Source of the DNA: Agarilytica sp045430345
GTDB taxonomy: Bacteria > Pseudomonadota > Gammaproteobacteria > Pseudomonadales > Cellvibrionaceae
NCBI GenBank assembly: GCA_045430345.1
Contig: JAILXT010000001.1
Location: 1 to 64,000 of the forward strand
Direction of reading: 5' to 3'
Length of the DNA: 64,000 nucleotides
Shown: positions 44,858 through 52,771 of the stretch, one piece after another
How the letters are laid out: the number at the start of each line of letters is the position of its first letter
Position numbering within the stretch: the first letter of the stretch is position 1
The notes under the pieces: model-generated
What the model was told of the DNA's origin: nothing
The model's database searches: none
Seen by the model: only the letters and a program-made list of their open reading frames with translations
Made by a program: the position numbers and the translations under genes

Positions 44858-46492
44858 TCAAAGAAATTCACGTTCTAAGGTGGTGCTAAGGCCCAGTTTG
44901 TCGTTGAGTTTCATTAGGGTGCGTTCACCGAGTATTCCATCGTCTTTTAAATCGTTCTCACGCTGAAAGAGTTTTACTCGGTCTCTTAGGGCGCTATTAA
45001 AGCGACTTTTCGTAAGCGGTGTTGTCTGTGCATCTAACAGCGCAAATTGATTTGCAACCTCGGAGACGGTTTCGCCTTTATCGCCATAAGATATGGGGGC
45101 GGTAAAATCCTTGGGCTTTTTCCAGGGATAAAAGGCCTCCCCAGTCCATAGGGGCCCCAGCTCTTCGAGCGACACTATTGTGCGGTTGCGGTCTCCGTCG
45201 ATTAGTAGTGCTTGCTTGTCTTGGATTCCCGCTAATACGGCATATGAATTAAATTTATTGTGGTTTATCAGCGTTAAGACAACCGGCCGATTCAGTGCGC
45301 TAATATCATCCCAGGTATCGAACTGCGCCTTTCCGCAATGGTGGCCTTGGGTATTGATTTGCCAGCATGGGTGGGAGTCTGAATTGATGTCGAAATCGAG
45401 GTATTCAAATAATATTGCCTGTGCCTTCGTTCTATCGGGGATATCGAAACTATGATTCGGGAATGCGCTATTGGCCGTATTGACAGGCATATTCGGCAAT
45501 TGAGATGAGCTACTGTTACTTGAGTAGGGAATATCGGAGGCATATGGATTTGGCGTTTTATGGCCAAAGATAAGTTGCGTCATAAAGTAAATGATCACGA
45601 GCCCGACAATCGCACTCGCAGACAGAATGCCATAAAGCACATATGGCGGTTCATTCGAGGGGGCGTTGATTTGGGATTGTTGGTGTCCTTCCACTTCTTT
45701 ACGGGCAAGATCAAAAATTTTGTTATCGATTTGAGATTTATTGTGGCCGTAAGCACCGATCAGAGTGCGTTCGCATAAAACGTTAATCATACGAGGTATG
45801 CCACCGGTAAAACGATGGATTTGCTTAACAATACGTGGTGTAAACGGGTTTTTGTCTTTTTGCATTCCGGCCACAGATAACCGGTGGCTAATATAACGTT
45901 CCGTTTCTTCCAGCGTGAGTGGGGTGAGATGAAAACGTGCCGTGATCCTTTGAGATAACTGCCTTAATCGCGGTTGAGCAAGGAGCTCATTAAGCTCAGG
46001 CTGGCCGACTAATACGATCTGCAGTAATTTCTTGGTTGAGGTCTCTAGGTTGGTTAACAGCCGAATTTGTTCAAGGACTTCTGCAGAGAGTAACTGAGCT
46101 TCGTCAATTAACAATATCGTGTTTTTGCCCTTTTTGTGATTATCGAGCAAGTGCTGCTGGAGGAGGTCGGTGAGTGTTTTTACGCTGGGGTCTTCTTTGT
46201 CGTAAATAATGCCGAATTCGTCGCAGATAGTGCAGAGCAATTCTTTAATATTCGACATCGGGTTGAGGATAATCGCAATTTCGGTATCAGGAGGCAGTTG
46301 CTCTAATAAACAGCGGATAATGGTGGTTTTACCTGTGCCGACTTCACCTGAAAGCATGACAAACCCGCCTTCTTTTACACCGTATAGCAGGTGCGCGAGT
46401 GCCTCTTTATGTTGGTGGCTCATGTAAAGATAGCGAGGGTTTACGGCGATGGAAAATGCTTGTTCTTTCAGTCCAAAATAATTGTGATACAT
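44858..46492 (-). CDS. gspA: GspA/ExeA ATPase with peptidoglycan-binding domain
   Basis: A 544-residue membrane ATPase. The cytoplasmic AAA domain has Walker A GEVGTGKT (49-56) and Walker B LLIDEAQ (127-133). A transmembrane segment (LYGILSASAIVGLVIIYFM) is at about 284-303. The periplasmic part first has a C39-peptidase-like module with CWQINTQGHHC, typical of ExeA, and no evident protease role. A PG_binding_1 domain at the end reads LFQRENDLKDDGILGERTL. ExeA remodels or binds peptidoglycan to place the secretin. It is followed 53 bp later by gspB, forming a two-gene operon. Confidence 0.94.
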   Translation of the reverse strand: MYHNYFGLKEQAFSIAVNPRYLYMSHQHKEALAHLLYGVKEGGFVMLSGEVGTGKTTIIRCLLEQLPPDTEIAIILNPMSNIKELLCTICDEFGIIYDKEDPSVKTLTDLLQQHLLDNHKKGKNTILLIDEAQLLSAEVLEQIRLLTNLETSTKKLLQIVLVGQPELNELLAQPRLRQLSQRITARFHLTPLTLEETERYISHRLSVAGMQKDKNPFTPRIVKQIHRFTGGIPRMINVLCERTLIGAYGHNKSQIDNKIFDLARKEVEGHQQSQINAPSNEPPYVLYGILSASAIVGLVIIYFMTQLIFGHKTPNPYASDIPYSSNSSSSQLPNMPVNTANSAFPNHSFDIPDRTKAQAILFEYLDFDINSDSHPCWQINTQGHHCGKAQFDTWDDISALNRPVVLTLINHNKFNSYAVLAGIQDKQALLIDGDRNRTIVSLEELGPLWTGEAFYPWKKPKDFTAPISYGDKGETVSEVANQFALLDAQTTPLTKSRFNSALRDRVKLFQRENDLKDDGILGERTLMKLNDKLGLSTTLEREFL

Positions 46493-46510
46493 GCGAATTA
46501 TATTAATTGT

Positions 46511-46522
46511 TAAACATGTTTA
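46511..46522. promoter_or_regulatory. Palindrome upstream of gspA
   Basis: A perfect 12-bp palindrome TAAACATGTTTA lies 19 bp before the gspA start codon, in the leader or promoter. It could be an operator for a dimeric regulator, but chance is not excluded. Confidence 0.3.
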
Positions 46523-46744
46523 GGGAAAACGGATCGTCTGGCTGGAGGTTGCTCTAACGTACTGCCTTTTAATGTGCTGAGGTTAGAAGAAACAACAAAA
46601 GCCAGCAAATGAAAACGATTCAATTTCAACCTGTAAATTCCACTCAAGCTTTGATGATACTCCTAAATGGGGGCTTTCTCTATCGTTGTTATTTGAGGGT
46701 TTGTTAGATGGCGTGGGCCAAAGAGGAAGGCTGAGAGTTGGGCA

Positions 46745-47101
46745 TTAGGGTAGGAACAATGCCGCGAGTTCTTTTTCGAGTGTATCAATGGTATGGCTGC
46801 GTTCTCGGGTGTCATGTGCGTTTGGTTTTTGATCTCTTCGCTTGTTCAGAAGCATTAGTGCACGATTCAAACGAATAGAGCCTTGGTCCGAATCTTTGGC
46901 GGATAGTACGGACATGATTTCCCGCAATGACAGCCCTATGTCTTGGGCCATTTTAATGAGTTTGATTGCGTGTATATGAGACTCACCATAATTCACCGCA
47001 CCTCCCAATGTCGTTGTGTTTGGGAGTAGGCCAGCCTGCTCATAGTGCTTAATGGAAGCCACGGAGACGCCGGTAATCCTAGATAGCTGGTCAATATGCA
47101 T
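46745..47101 (-). CDS. MerR-family transcriptional regulator
   Basis: A 118-residue regulator. The winged helix is at the N terminus (IDQLSRITGVSVASIKHYEQAGLLPNTT split as HIDQLSRITGVSVASIKHYE). The Tyr-Glu-x-x-GLL motif and the second helix region (HAIKLIKMAQDIGLSLREI) follow, then a short coiled coil (SHTIDTLEKELAAL). No ligand-binding cysteines or effector domain are evident, so the inducer is unknown. It has no clear target neighbour, since gspA is separated by 252 bp and reads the same way. Confidence 0.9.
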   Translation of the reverse strand: MHIDQLSRITGVSVASIKHYEQAGLLPNTTTLGGAVNYGESHIHAIKLIKMAQDIGLSLREIMSVLSAKDSDQGSIRLNRALMLLNKRRDQKPNAHDTRERSHTIDTLEKELAALFLP

Positions 47102-47406
47102 GATTTTGAGTGTGTCGTTATTAGTATAGTAAATTCCGTTTTCAAACAGAGTAGGGCTGTTTAATTATTAGTCATTTAATGGGAGTTTTAGGGCTAAATC
47201 AAGCGCTAATTGACGACACAAAATCGTCATATCTATGAGGCTTTGGGCGTCAATTTGCTAAGTGATTGAAAACTATGGAAGTATTCGGCGTTCTGTCGAA
47301 ATAAAAAGCGGTTAAAACACGGACGAATTGTTGATAAAGGCGACAGGCGGTTTGAGTTTTGAGCTTGGTTTAGTCGTTTGTTGAATTTTGTTGTGGAAAG
47401 AGAGCG
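47102..47406. other. Gene-free region between merR-like gene and gcvR
   Basis: About 305 bases without a supported gene. It should hold the promoter of the MerR gene (minus strand) and the end of gcvR. A short hairpin-forming stretch GACGACACAAAATCGTC occurs near 47213 but has no terminator tail. Confidence 0.5.
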
Positions 47407-47943
47407 CTATTCGCTCCCTTCATTTTCCGAAAATGAAATATCGAGCGCCAGTGCGTCGGCAATATCGTCGAGAGTGTCATGAAGCCCTGCTAGATCTGTT
47501 CCGGGCGGAATCTCAAGCTGTCCCGATGCTTCAAATAAGGGGTCGCCGCTGTAGGGCATGCTTGATAAGGCGGTTTCCAGTTCCGCTAAGTTAATGTGGC
47601 GCGCGACCAAGGCTGTGGATAATTCTTTCACAATACCTGGGCGGTCGGGGCCTAATACGTGGATTTTGGCAGAAGCATTGACGCTGTCGTTTTTCTGCGC
47701 TGTTTCTATTTGTTCGCACTTTATCCAAATGCCTTTCTGGTCAAGCTGGAGCAGTTTGGTTTCCAGGGTTTGTACTTTTTCTGGTGCTATCGACAAGCGA
47801 ATCACACCGGCAAACTTACCTGAGAGCTGAGATAGCCGGCTTTCGAGCCAGTTGCCCCCTTCATCGGAAATGGTTTCGGCGATGGCTTCAACAACACCGG
47901 GTTTATCATCGCTTATTACACTGACGAGAAGATGAGAGAACAT
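47407..47943 (-). CDS. gcvR: ACT-domain protein, glycine cleavage repressor GcvR-like
   Basis: A 178-residue protein made of two ACT domains: SHLLVSVISDDKPGVVEAIA and then KIHVLGPDRPGIVKELSTAL. GcvR binds glycine through its ACT domains and inhibits GcvA-mediated activation of the glycine cleavage operon. ETALSSMPYSGDPLFEASGQ is a family-typical stretch. Neither gcvA nor gcvTHP is in the window. An alternative is a general ACT regulator of unknown partner. Confidence 0.88.
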   Translation of the reverse strand: MFSHLLVSVISDDKPGVVEAIAETISDEGGNWLESRLSQLSGKFAGVIRLSIAPEKVQTLETKLLQLDQKGIWIKCEQIETAQKNDSVNASAKIHVLGPDRPGIVKELSTALVARHINLAELETALSSMPYSGDPLFEASGQLEIPPGTDLAGLHDTLDDIADALALDISFSENEGSE

Positions 47944-48115
47944 AATTATTTGACGCTATTTATAATCGAAGGCCACAAGTATAATGTCCTAGCCCTGCCT
48001 TGCACATCATTATTACTCAGGCTTTGATTGGCCCTGGGAACGATGTAAAAGTGCGTGAAGAGTATGAAGGAAGGCGTGACAGCCTTTAAAATTATTGGCG
48101 CTAGGAGCCTTTGTT

Positions 48116-48340
48116 GTGATTATCCCCCCAGAAAAACTCACCCTTGAAGCACTGCGTTCAATTGTAGAATCCGTAATCATTCGCGAAGGCACGGATTATG
48201 GCGTACACGAATTTACGCTAGAAGAGAAAGTCGGTGAGCTGTTGCCGCAAGTCCTTGGAGGTGAAGTGCTGATTTCATATGATGAAGAGAGTGAGTCAGT
48301 TACCTTGGTGCCGAAAGAGACGGCCTCTCAATCGGCATAA
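48116..48340 (+). CDS. yheU: YheU family protein
   Basis: A small (74-residue) protein of the UPF0270/YheU family, function unknown. MIIPPEKLTLEALRSIVESV then REGTDYGVHEFTLEEKV match the conserved E. coli pattern (LREGTDYGEHE). I choose GTG 48116 because AGGAG ends 8 bp upstream. The longer open frame adds a non-conserved hydrophobic prefix. The gene stands alone. Confidence 0.92.
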   Translation: MIIPPEKLTLEALRSIVESVIIREGTDYGVHEFTLEEKVGELLPQVLGGEVLISYDEESESVTLVPKETASQSA

Positions 48341-48355
48341 CCGTGTGGGAATCGT

Positions 48356-48637
48356 TTAATTTTCTAAGATAAGAATTTTTTCGGGCTCCGATAATATGGG
48401 CGCGATGCTATTCATTAGCTCCATGCGTTCGCGGCTGTGATACCAGCAGTTCCAATCTTTCTGGCTTCGCCATTTACATATCATAAAGCGATGATGAATA
48501 TCGTCGGTGTTGGCGAAGTTCTCAGCGGAAATAAAGCCGCGCAAAAAATAAGCGTTTTGAATAATTTTTTTGGATGCGTCCTCATAGGTGGACAGCATAT
48601 CCTCGGCAATTCTACGTTCGATTAATACGTGGATCAT
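48356..48637 (-). CDS. Antibiotic biosynthesis monooxygenase (ABM) family protein
   Basis: A 93-residue dimeric alpha-beta barrel type protein with the ABM pattern: MIHVLIERRIAEDMLSTYED, then AYFLRGFISAENF, then HHRFMICKWRSQKDWNCWY and a closing helix and strand. Such proteins act as small oxygenases or regulators; the substrate is unknown. The ATG at 48637 is preferred over a TTG 14 codons upstream, since the family begins with the first strand (IHVLIE). It converges on yheU with 15 bp between the stops. Confidence 0.8.
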   Translation of the reverse strand: MIHVLIERRIAEDMLSTYEDASKKIIQNAYFLRGFISAENFANTDDIHHRFMICKWRSQKDWNCWYHSRERMELMNSIAPILSEPEKILILEN

Positions 48638-48820
48638 TCTGCGGCGGTGTCCAGTGTAAGCGGATGTGAAGGAAAACAACTCATGATACGAGTCTTAATT
48701 TCAATGAAAATATAACGTATATTGCACAACCACACGACTGTTTTGTCAGAGTTTTGCGCTTTGATTGGGAGAACAGTACACAGCAAATTTGCACGCGGTA
48801 GTTAAAGACATATCATCCAT

Positions 48821-49093
48821 ATGAACGAAGACGAATCTAGGCAAGACCCTCAAGACGAAATCAGTAGCACTGTCGATGCTAAGGGCCTCATCTGCCCAGA
48901 ACCTGTCATGATGTTGCATTCAGCGGTACGTGATGCGAAAGGAGGGCAGGTGATTCAGGTCCTGGCGACGGACCCATCGACCAAGAAAGATATTGCGCAG
49001 TTTTGTGAGTTTCTTGGGCATGACCTGTTAGGCCAAAGCCAAGAAGGGGAGGTATTGATTCATCTTGTTCGAAAAAAGGGACTAAATAGCTGA
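48821..49093 (+). CDS. tusA: TusA-family sulfurtransferase
   Basis: A 90-residue TusA/SirA-like protein that carries persulfide sulfur for thiouridine tRNA modification or related pathways. The catalytic cysteine is C25 in KGLICPEPVMMLHSAV. DPSTKKDIAQFCEFLGHDLL is the conserved second half. An N-terminal acidic extension of about 16 residues precedes the fold. It is monocistronic. The partners tusBCD and tusE are not in the window. Confidence 0.92.
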   Translation: MNEDESRQDPQDEISSTVDAKGLICPEPVMMLHSAVRDAKGGQVIQVLATDPSTKKDIAQFCEFLGHDLLGQSQEGEVLIHLVRKKGLNS

Positions 49094-49173
49094 GGTACCT
49101 TTAACCCGAGTAAAGGAAAAAGAGCGTGTGAAATCTTAGCGTTGTATTCAACGCAATGTAGGCCGCTCGTTTT

Positions 49174-49201
49174 GCCTTCTAGTGTTGCTCTTCTAGAAGG
49201 C
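49174..49201. terminator. Inverted repeat between tusA and a convergent gene
   Basis: A 9-bp perfect stem GCCTTCTAG/CTAGAAGGC with a 10-base loop lies in the 121-bp gap between convergent genes. T tracts are short (GTTTA on plus), so termination is likely but not certain. Confidence 0.55.
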
Positions 49202-49214
49202 GTTTAGGGCGGGT

Positions 49215-49919
49215 TTAGCGGGATTCTTCGACCAGCATTGAAATCGCGGCGAGCGCTTCAGGGTCTTCCGCTTTTATCTTGTTGGCAATATGGTGCTGGA
49301 AAAAGTATTTAAATTGTTCATCCGCTTGAGCGGGATATAAACACTCATCACCAGGGAGCACGGGTGTGCTTTCCACTTTTTCTTCATCGATGAGCATGCC
49401 GCTAAGGGAGCCATCATGATGCAGTCGCCAACTAATGACTTCTTGCAGGGTTAGGCACTTAAATCCGTCACTGGCGAGTACGGCATGGGTGCCGATAGTG
49501 TCGGGAACCTCTTGTACTACGTCGCCAGGGTTTTCACACTGGTAATCGTAATACTCTGCGGCGGTTTCCAGCTCTACGATTTTATGAATGGGCGCTTCTA
49601 AGAAGAGCTCATCAATACCTGGATCGAAGTAGCCTTCAAAAGTACCGTTAAGCGGATCGTTGATATCTGTACAGGGGATGATATCGTCCAGCCAGGGGAC
49701 GAGCCCAACAACATCACCATTCGCGCATAGGGCCCAGCACAAGACTTTCAGGCTAAAATACTTATCGCCACTGACCTCATTGGAATAGAGCATTTCTAAA
49801 CCGTCGAGTTCAGGTGAGAGTCGAATGACGCGCTTGTCGAATTGAGAAGTGTAGGAATTTCCCGTGAACAGATCGATCACGTTGTCCGTCGTATTGTGAC
49901 CATCGGATGAGGTCTTCAT
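49215..49919 (-). CDS. Conserved hypothetical protein, probably cytoplasmic
   Basis: I do not recognise a named domain. The 234-residue acidic protein (pI visibly low: many Asp and Glu) has no signal peptide or membrane segment. A middle hydrophobic stretch (KVLCWALCANGDVVGLVPWL) carries a PWLDD motif, and there are regularly spaced aromatic residues (EGYFDPGIDELF, ETAAEYYDYQC). The start is well supported by GGAGG 9 bp upstream of ATG 49919, in a region with TATACT and TTGTGT elements. It is divergent from epmC, with 163 bp between the two start codons. Confidence 0.7.
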   Translation of the reverse strand: MKTSSDGHNTTDNVIDLFTGNSYTSQFDKRVIRLSPELDGLEMLYSNEVSGDKYFSLKVLCWALCANGDVVGLVPWLDDIIPCTDINDPLNGTFEGYFDPGIDELFLEAPIHKIVELETAAEYYDYQCENPGDVVQEVPDTIGTHAVLASDGFKCLTLQEVISWRLHHDGSLSGMLIDEEKVESTPVLPGDECLYPAQADEQFKYFFQHHIANKIKAEDPEALAAISMLVEESR

Positions 49920-50082
49920 AATACTATACCTCCAAAGTTGAGGTGTAGGAGCCCGGAGGCTGCCGGGATGCCAACTTCGCTAGCTGACACTACATACAGT
50001 ATAGTGTAATTCTCATTAACACAATACTTGGGGTTTGCTTTATTTTCCTCCTCTTATTTGGTGGCTTTAGTGGTACCCCGGA

Positions 50083-50691
50083 ATGACGCGGTTTACCGAA
50101 TCCTTGTACTTAAGTTTAGATCATTTGATGTCACAAAAATTCACTTTCTTAGACAAATCGCGACTAGATAGGCTCGTAGATGTCTTCCACCGGCTATTTA
50201 AAACGCCATATCAGACGGAATTAGTGGGGGGGAAAGAAGAACCCCTCTATCGTCCGGCGGCAGATATTAATACCCTGAACGCCATTGAATTTAGCTATGA
50301 TTACTTTTCCAGCGCCCTCCATGAAATTGCGCATTGGTGTATTGCGGGCGAAGAGCGGCGGCAGAAATTAGATTACGGGTATTGGTATGCCCCGGACGGA
50401 AGAACTGCCGCGCAGCAAAAATCGTTTGAAGGTGTTGAGGTAAAACCACAATCATTAGAGCGTATTTTTTCGTTTGCGGCGGGCCAGACATTTCGGATTA
50501 GTGCGGATAACCTCAATGGGGGCACGGGAGCAAGCCAGTCGTTTATCGAAGCCGTACACGCACAAACGTTAATATATTGTCGGCAGGGGCTACCTACGCG
50601 TGCGTCTTTACTGACCGAAGGCTTGGCAAAAGAGTTTAATATCTCAGAAGTGCTCAATGAAGCGAACTACACCTTGGCGGACCTGCTGTGA
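50083..50691 (+). CDS. epmC: Elongation factor P hydroxylase EpmC
   Basis: Iron-dependent hydroxylase of the beta-lysyl modification on EF-P. The sequence matches E. coli EpmC (YfcM): SALHEIAHWCIAGEERRQ with H80, E81 and H84 as metal ligands, LDYGYWYAPDGRTAAQQ, and FEGVEVKPQSLERIF. The 202-residue length is slightly longer than E. coli (182) because of an N-terminal extension; a start at M16 would remove it. epmA and epmB are not nearby. The stop overlaps the next start as GTGA. Confidence 0.95.
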   Translation: MTRFTESLYLSLDHLMSQKFTFLDKSRLDRLVDVFHRLFKTPYQTELVGGKEEPLYRPAADINTLNAIEFSYDYFSSALHEIAHWCIAGEERRQKLDYGYWYAPDGRTAAQQKSFEGVEVKPQSLERIFSFAAGQTFRISADNLNGGTGASQSFIEAVHAQTLIYCRQGLPTRASLLTEGLAKEFNISEVLNEANYTLADLL

Positions 50692-51614
50692 CGAACACTC
50701 CTGAAAGTAGACGCGAGTCTTCACCGGCGTCGCCGCAGCTTTATATTATCGATGCTTCGATATTTATTTTTCGTTACTATTTTTCAATGCCGAGCAACTG
50801 GTTTGCATCTAATGGCCGACCGACTGAAACGGTATATGGTTACGCGCTGTGGCTACTTAAATTTTTTGAGAGAGAGTCACCGAAGCATGTGGTTGCCTGT
50901 TTTGATGAAAGCTTAGGTTCGTGTTTTCGCAATGATATTTACCCAGAGTATAAATCGAGCCGGGACTTTCCCGATGATGACTTGGCTTTTCAGTTGCTCG
51001 CCTGTAAAAAAATAACGGAGTTGTTTGGTATTGCCTGTTTCGCGTCCGATCGCTACGAGGCGGATGATCTTGCGGGGTGTTTTACTCGGTTATGCTTAAA
51101 GCAAAATAAAACCTATACCGTTTTGACCCGCGATAAAGATCTTGCGCAGTTAGTCTATGGTGATTTGGGTTCGTTATGGGATTACCCAGATAAGCCCCTC
51201 CTCCGACGAGAGGATATTATTGAGAAACATGGCATCAAGCCGGAGCAAGTGCCTGACTATTTAGCCCTCGTCGGGGACGTTAGTGATGACATTCCTGGCG
51301 TGCCAGGCATTGGCGCTAAAACGGCACAGGCGTTGTTGGCGCATTATGCTGATTGGTCGGATATTAAAGCGCACGTTGGGTTACTGCATGAGTTACCTAT
51401 TCGTGGCGCTAAATCATTGGGTGAAAAGTTACATCAGCATTCAGAGCAAATCGATATGGCGTTAAAGCTGAGTCGCATTAAGACGGATGCGATACCGGTG
51501 AAATGGAGTGATACGCGGGTAAAAAAAATGCTGCTGGATGATGTGTCTGAATTGGCTGCCGGTTTGGGCTTCCCTTCTTCGTTTATTAAAAAAGTGGAAT
51601 CTTTATTGTCATGA
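50688..51614 (+). CDS. xni: 5'-3' exonuclease/flap endonuclease (Xni/ExoIX-like)
   Basis: A 308-residue member of the 5' nuclease family related to the N-terminal domain of DNA polymerase I. Metal-binding aspartates are visible at YIIDASIFIFRY (D22), DRYEADDLAG and TRDKDLAQLV, and the helix-3-turn-helix DNA-binding part in GDVSDDIPGVPGIGAKTAQ. The GTG start overlaps the epmC stop, and its own stop overlaps pdxB. A role in Okazaki fragment or flap processing is expected; E. coli Xni itself has degenerate metal sites, whereas here they look intact. Confidence 0.88.
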   Translation: MTNTPESRRESSPASPQLYIIDASIFIFRYYFSMPSNWFASNGRPTETVYGYALWLLKFFERESPKHVVACFDESLGSCFRNDIYPEYKSSRDFPDDDLAFQLLACKKITELFGIACFASDRYEADDLAGCFTRLCLKQNKTYTVLTRDKDLAQLVYGDLGSLWDYPDKPLLRREDIIEKHGIKPEQVPDYLALVGDVSDDIPGVPGIGAKTAQALLAHYADWSDIKAHVGLLHELPIRGAKSLGEKLHQHSEQIDMALKLSRIKTDAIPVKWSDTRVKKMLLDDVSELAAGLGFPSSFIKKVESLLS

Positions 51615-52771
51615 AAACTGATGCGGGCATCGATCAGGGTATACGTATTATTGCGGATGAGAACATTCCCTATGTTCGCGAGCTGTTCTCTCCGATCGGT
51701 GAGGTGTCATTGGTTTCAGGGCGGCAGATACAGAATGTGGATGTGAATGATGCAAATATTTTGTTGGTGCGTTCTGTTACAAATGTGAATGCCGCGTTAT
51801 TAAGTACTTCCCCCGTTGAATTTGTTGGCACATGTACCATCGGAGTAGATCATCTCGATACTCAATTTCTTGCAGAGCGCGGTGTTACCTACGCGAGTGC
51901 GCCAGGTTGTAATGCGCTCGCAGTAGTACAGTATGTCGTTTCCGTTATATCGAAATTGGGCTTGCTCGACTCGTTAGATAATCTGCCAAAGGTTGCGTCA
52001 AAAAATGTGGTGATCGTCGGTGGCGGTAACGTGGGTGGGCGTGTTTATGACGCACTGACGAAGATTGGGTTTTTGTGCCGGATTGTTGATCCTTTCCTTA
52101 ATGCATCGTGCGGCCGCCGGCTAACGGATTTGTCGAGTATCACCTCGGCCGATATCGTGTGTTTACATACGCCGTTTACGCAAGGCGGCGCACATCCAAC
52201 ACATCATCTATTCGGCAAAAATGAATTAAATGGCCTAAAAAAAGGCGCAGTATTCATTAGTGCCGGCAGAGGTGGTGTTGTTGATAATACGGCATTAAAG
52301 CGGGTGCTAAGTGAACGCCCTGATTTACGTGTTGTATTGGATGTATGGGAAAATGAACCTGGGATAGATACTGAACTTCTTGATTCGGTCACCATTGGCA
52401 CACCGCACATCGCGGGCTACAGTTTTGAAGGGCGACTTATGGGCGCTCTTATGATTTTTGATGAGCTGACCGCCTACCTCAATTTAGATGAAGAGGTGGT
52501 TAAACATATCCGCGCTTCAGTTGTGAATAAGGCGCTTGGAAAGCCGGTTGACTGCGAGTCCTCCTCGTTTGAACGGGCTATTTTAAATGCTTATGACCCG
52601 TCACGGGATGATGCCGCGTTACGGAAGGTTAAGAATGAAATTCCCTCCGCATTTGATCAGCTAAGAAAAAATTACCCGCAGCGAAGAGAATTTTCTCATT
52701 ATCGTTATTGTGATGTACAAAAAGAAGCACAAGCATATTTTTCTGATTTAGGGTTTATCGTTGAAAACTGA
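51611..52771 (+). CDS. pdxB: 4-phosphoerythronate dehydrogenase
   Basis: Second step of the DXP-dependent pyridoxal phosphate pathway. A 386-residue D-2-hydroxyacid dehydrogenase with the NAD-binding glycine motif VIVGGGNVGGRV (137-142), LHTPFTQGG, and the catalytic region ISAGRGGVVDNTALKR with the arginine, DVWENEPG with the glutamate, and TPHIAGYSFEGR with the histidine. A C-terminal PdxB dimer domain is present (from about residue 300). The start ATG overlaps the previous stop. It sits 11 bases into the next gene. Confidence 0.95.
   Translation: MKTDAGIDQGIRIIADENIPYVRELFSPIGEVSLVSGRQIQNVDVNDANILLVRSVTNVNAALLSTSPVEFVGTCTIGVDHLDTQFLAERGVTYASAPGCNALAVVQYVVSVISKLGLLDSLDNLPKVASKNVVIVGGGNVGGRVYDALTKIGFLCRIVDPFLNASCGRRLTDLSSITSADIVCLHTPFTQGGAHPTHHLFGKNELNGLKKGAVFISAGRGGVVDNTALKRVLSERPDLRVVLDVWENEPGIDTELLDSVTIGTPHIAGYSFEGRLMGALMIFDELTAYLNLDEEVVKHIRASVVNKALGKPVDCESSSFERAILNAYDPSRDDAALRKVKNEIPSAFDQLRKNYPQRREFSHYRYCDVQKEAQAYFSDLGFIVEN

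Noticed and set aside
47205..47235. Hairpin GACGACACAAAATCGTC in the merR-gcvR spacer
   Set aside because: Five-base arms and no T tract; likely chance.
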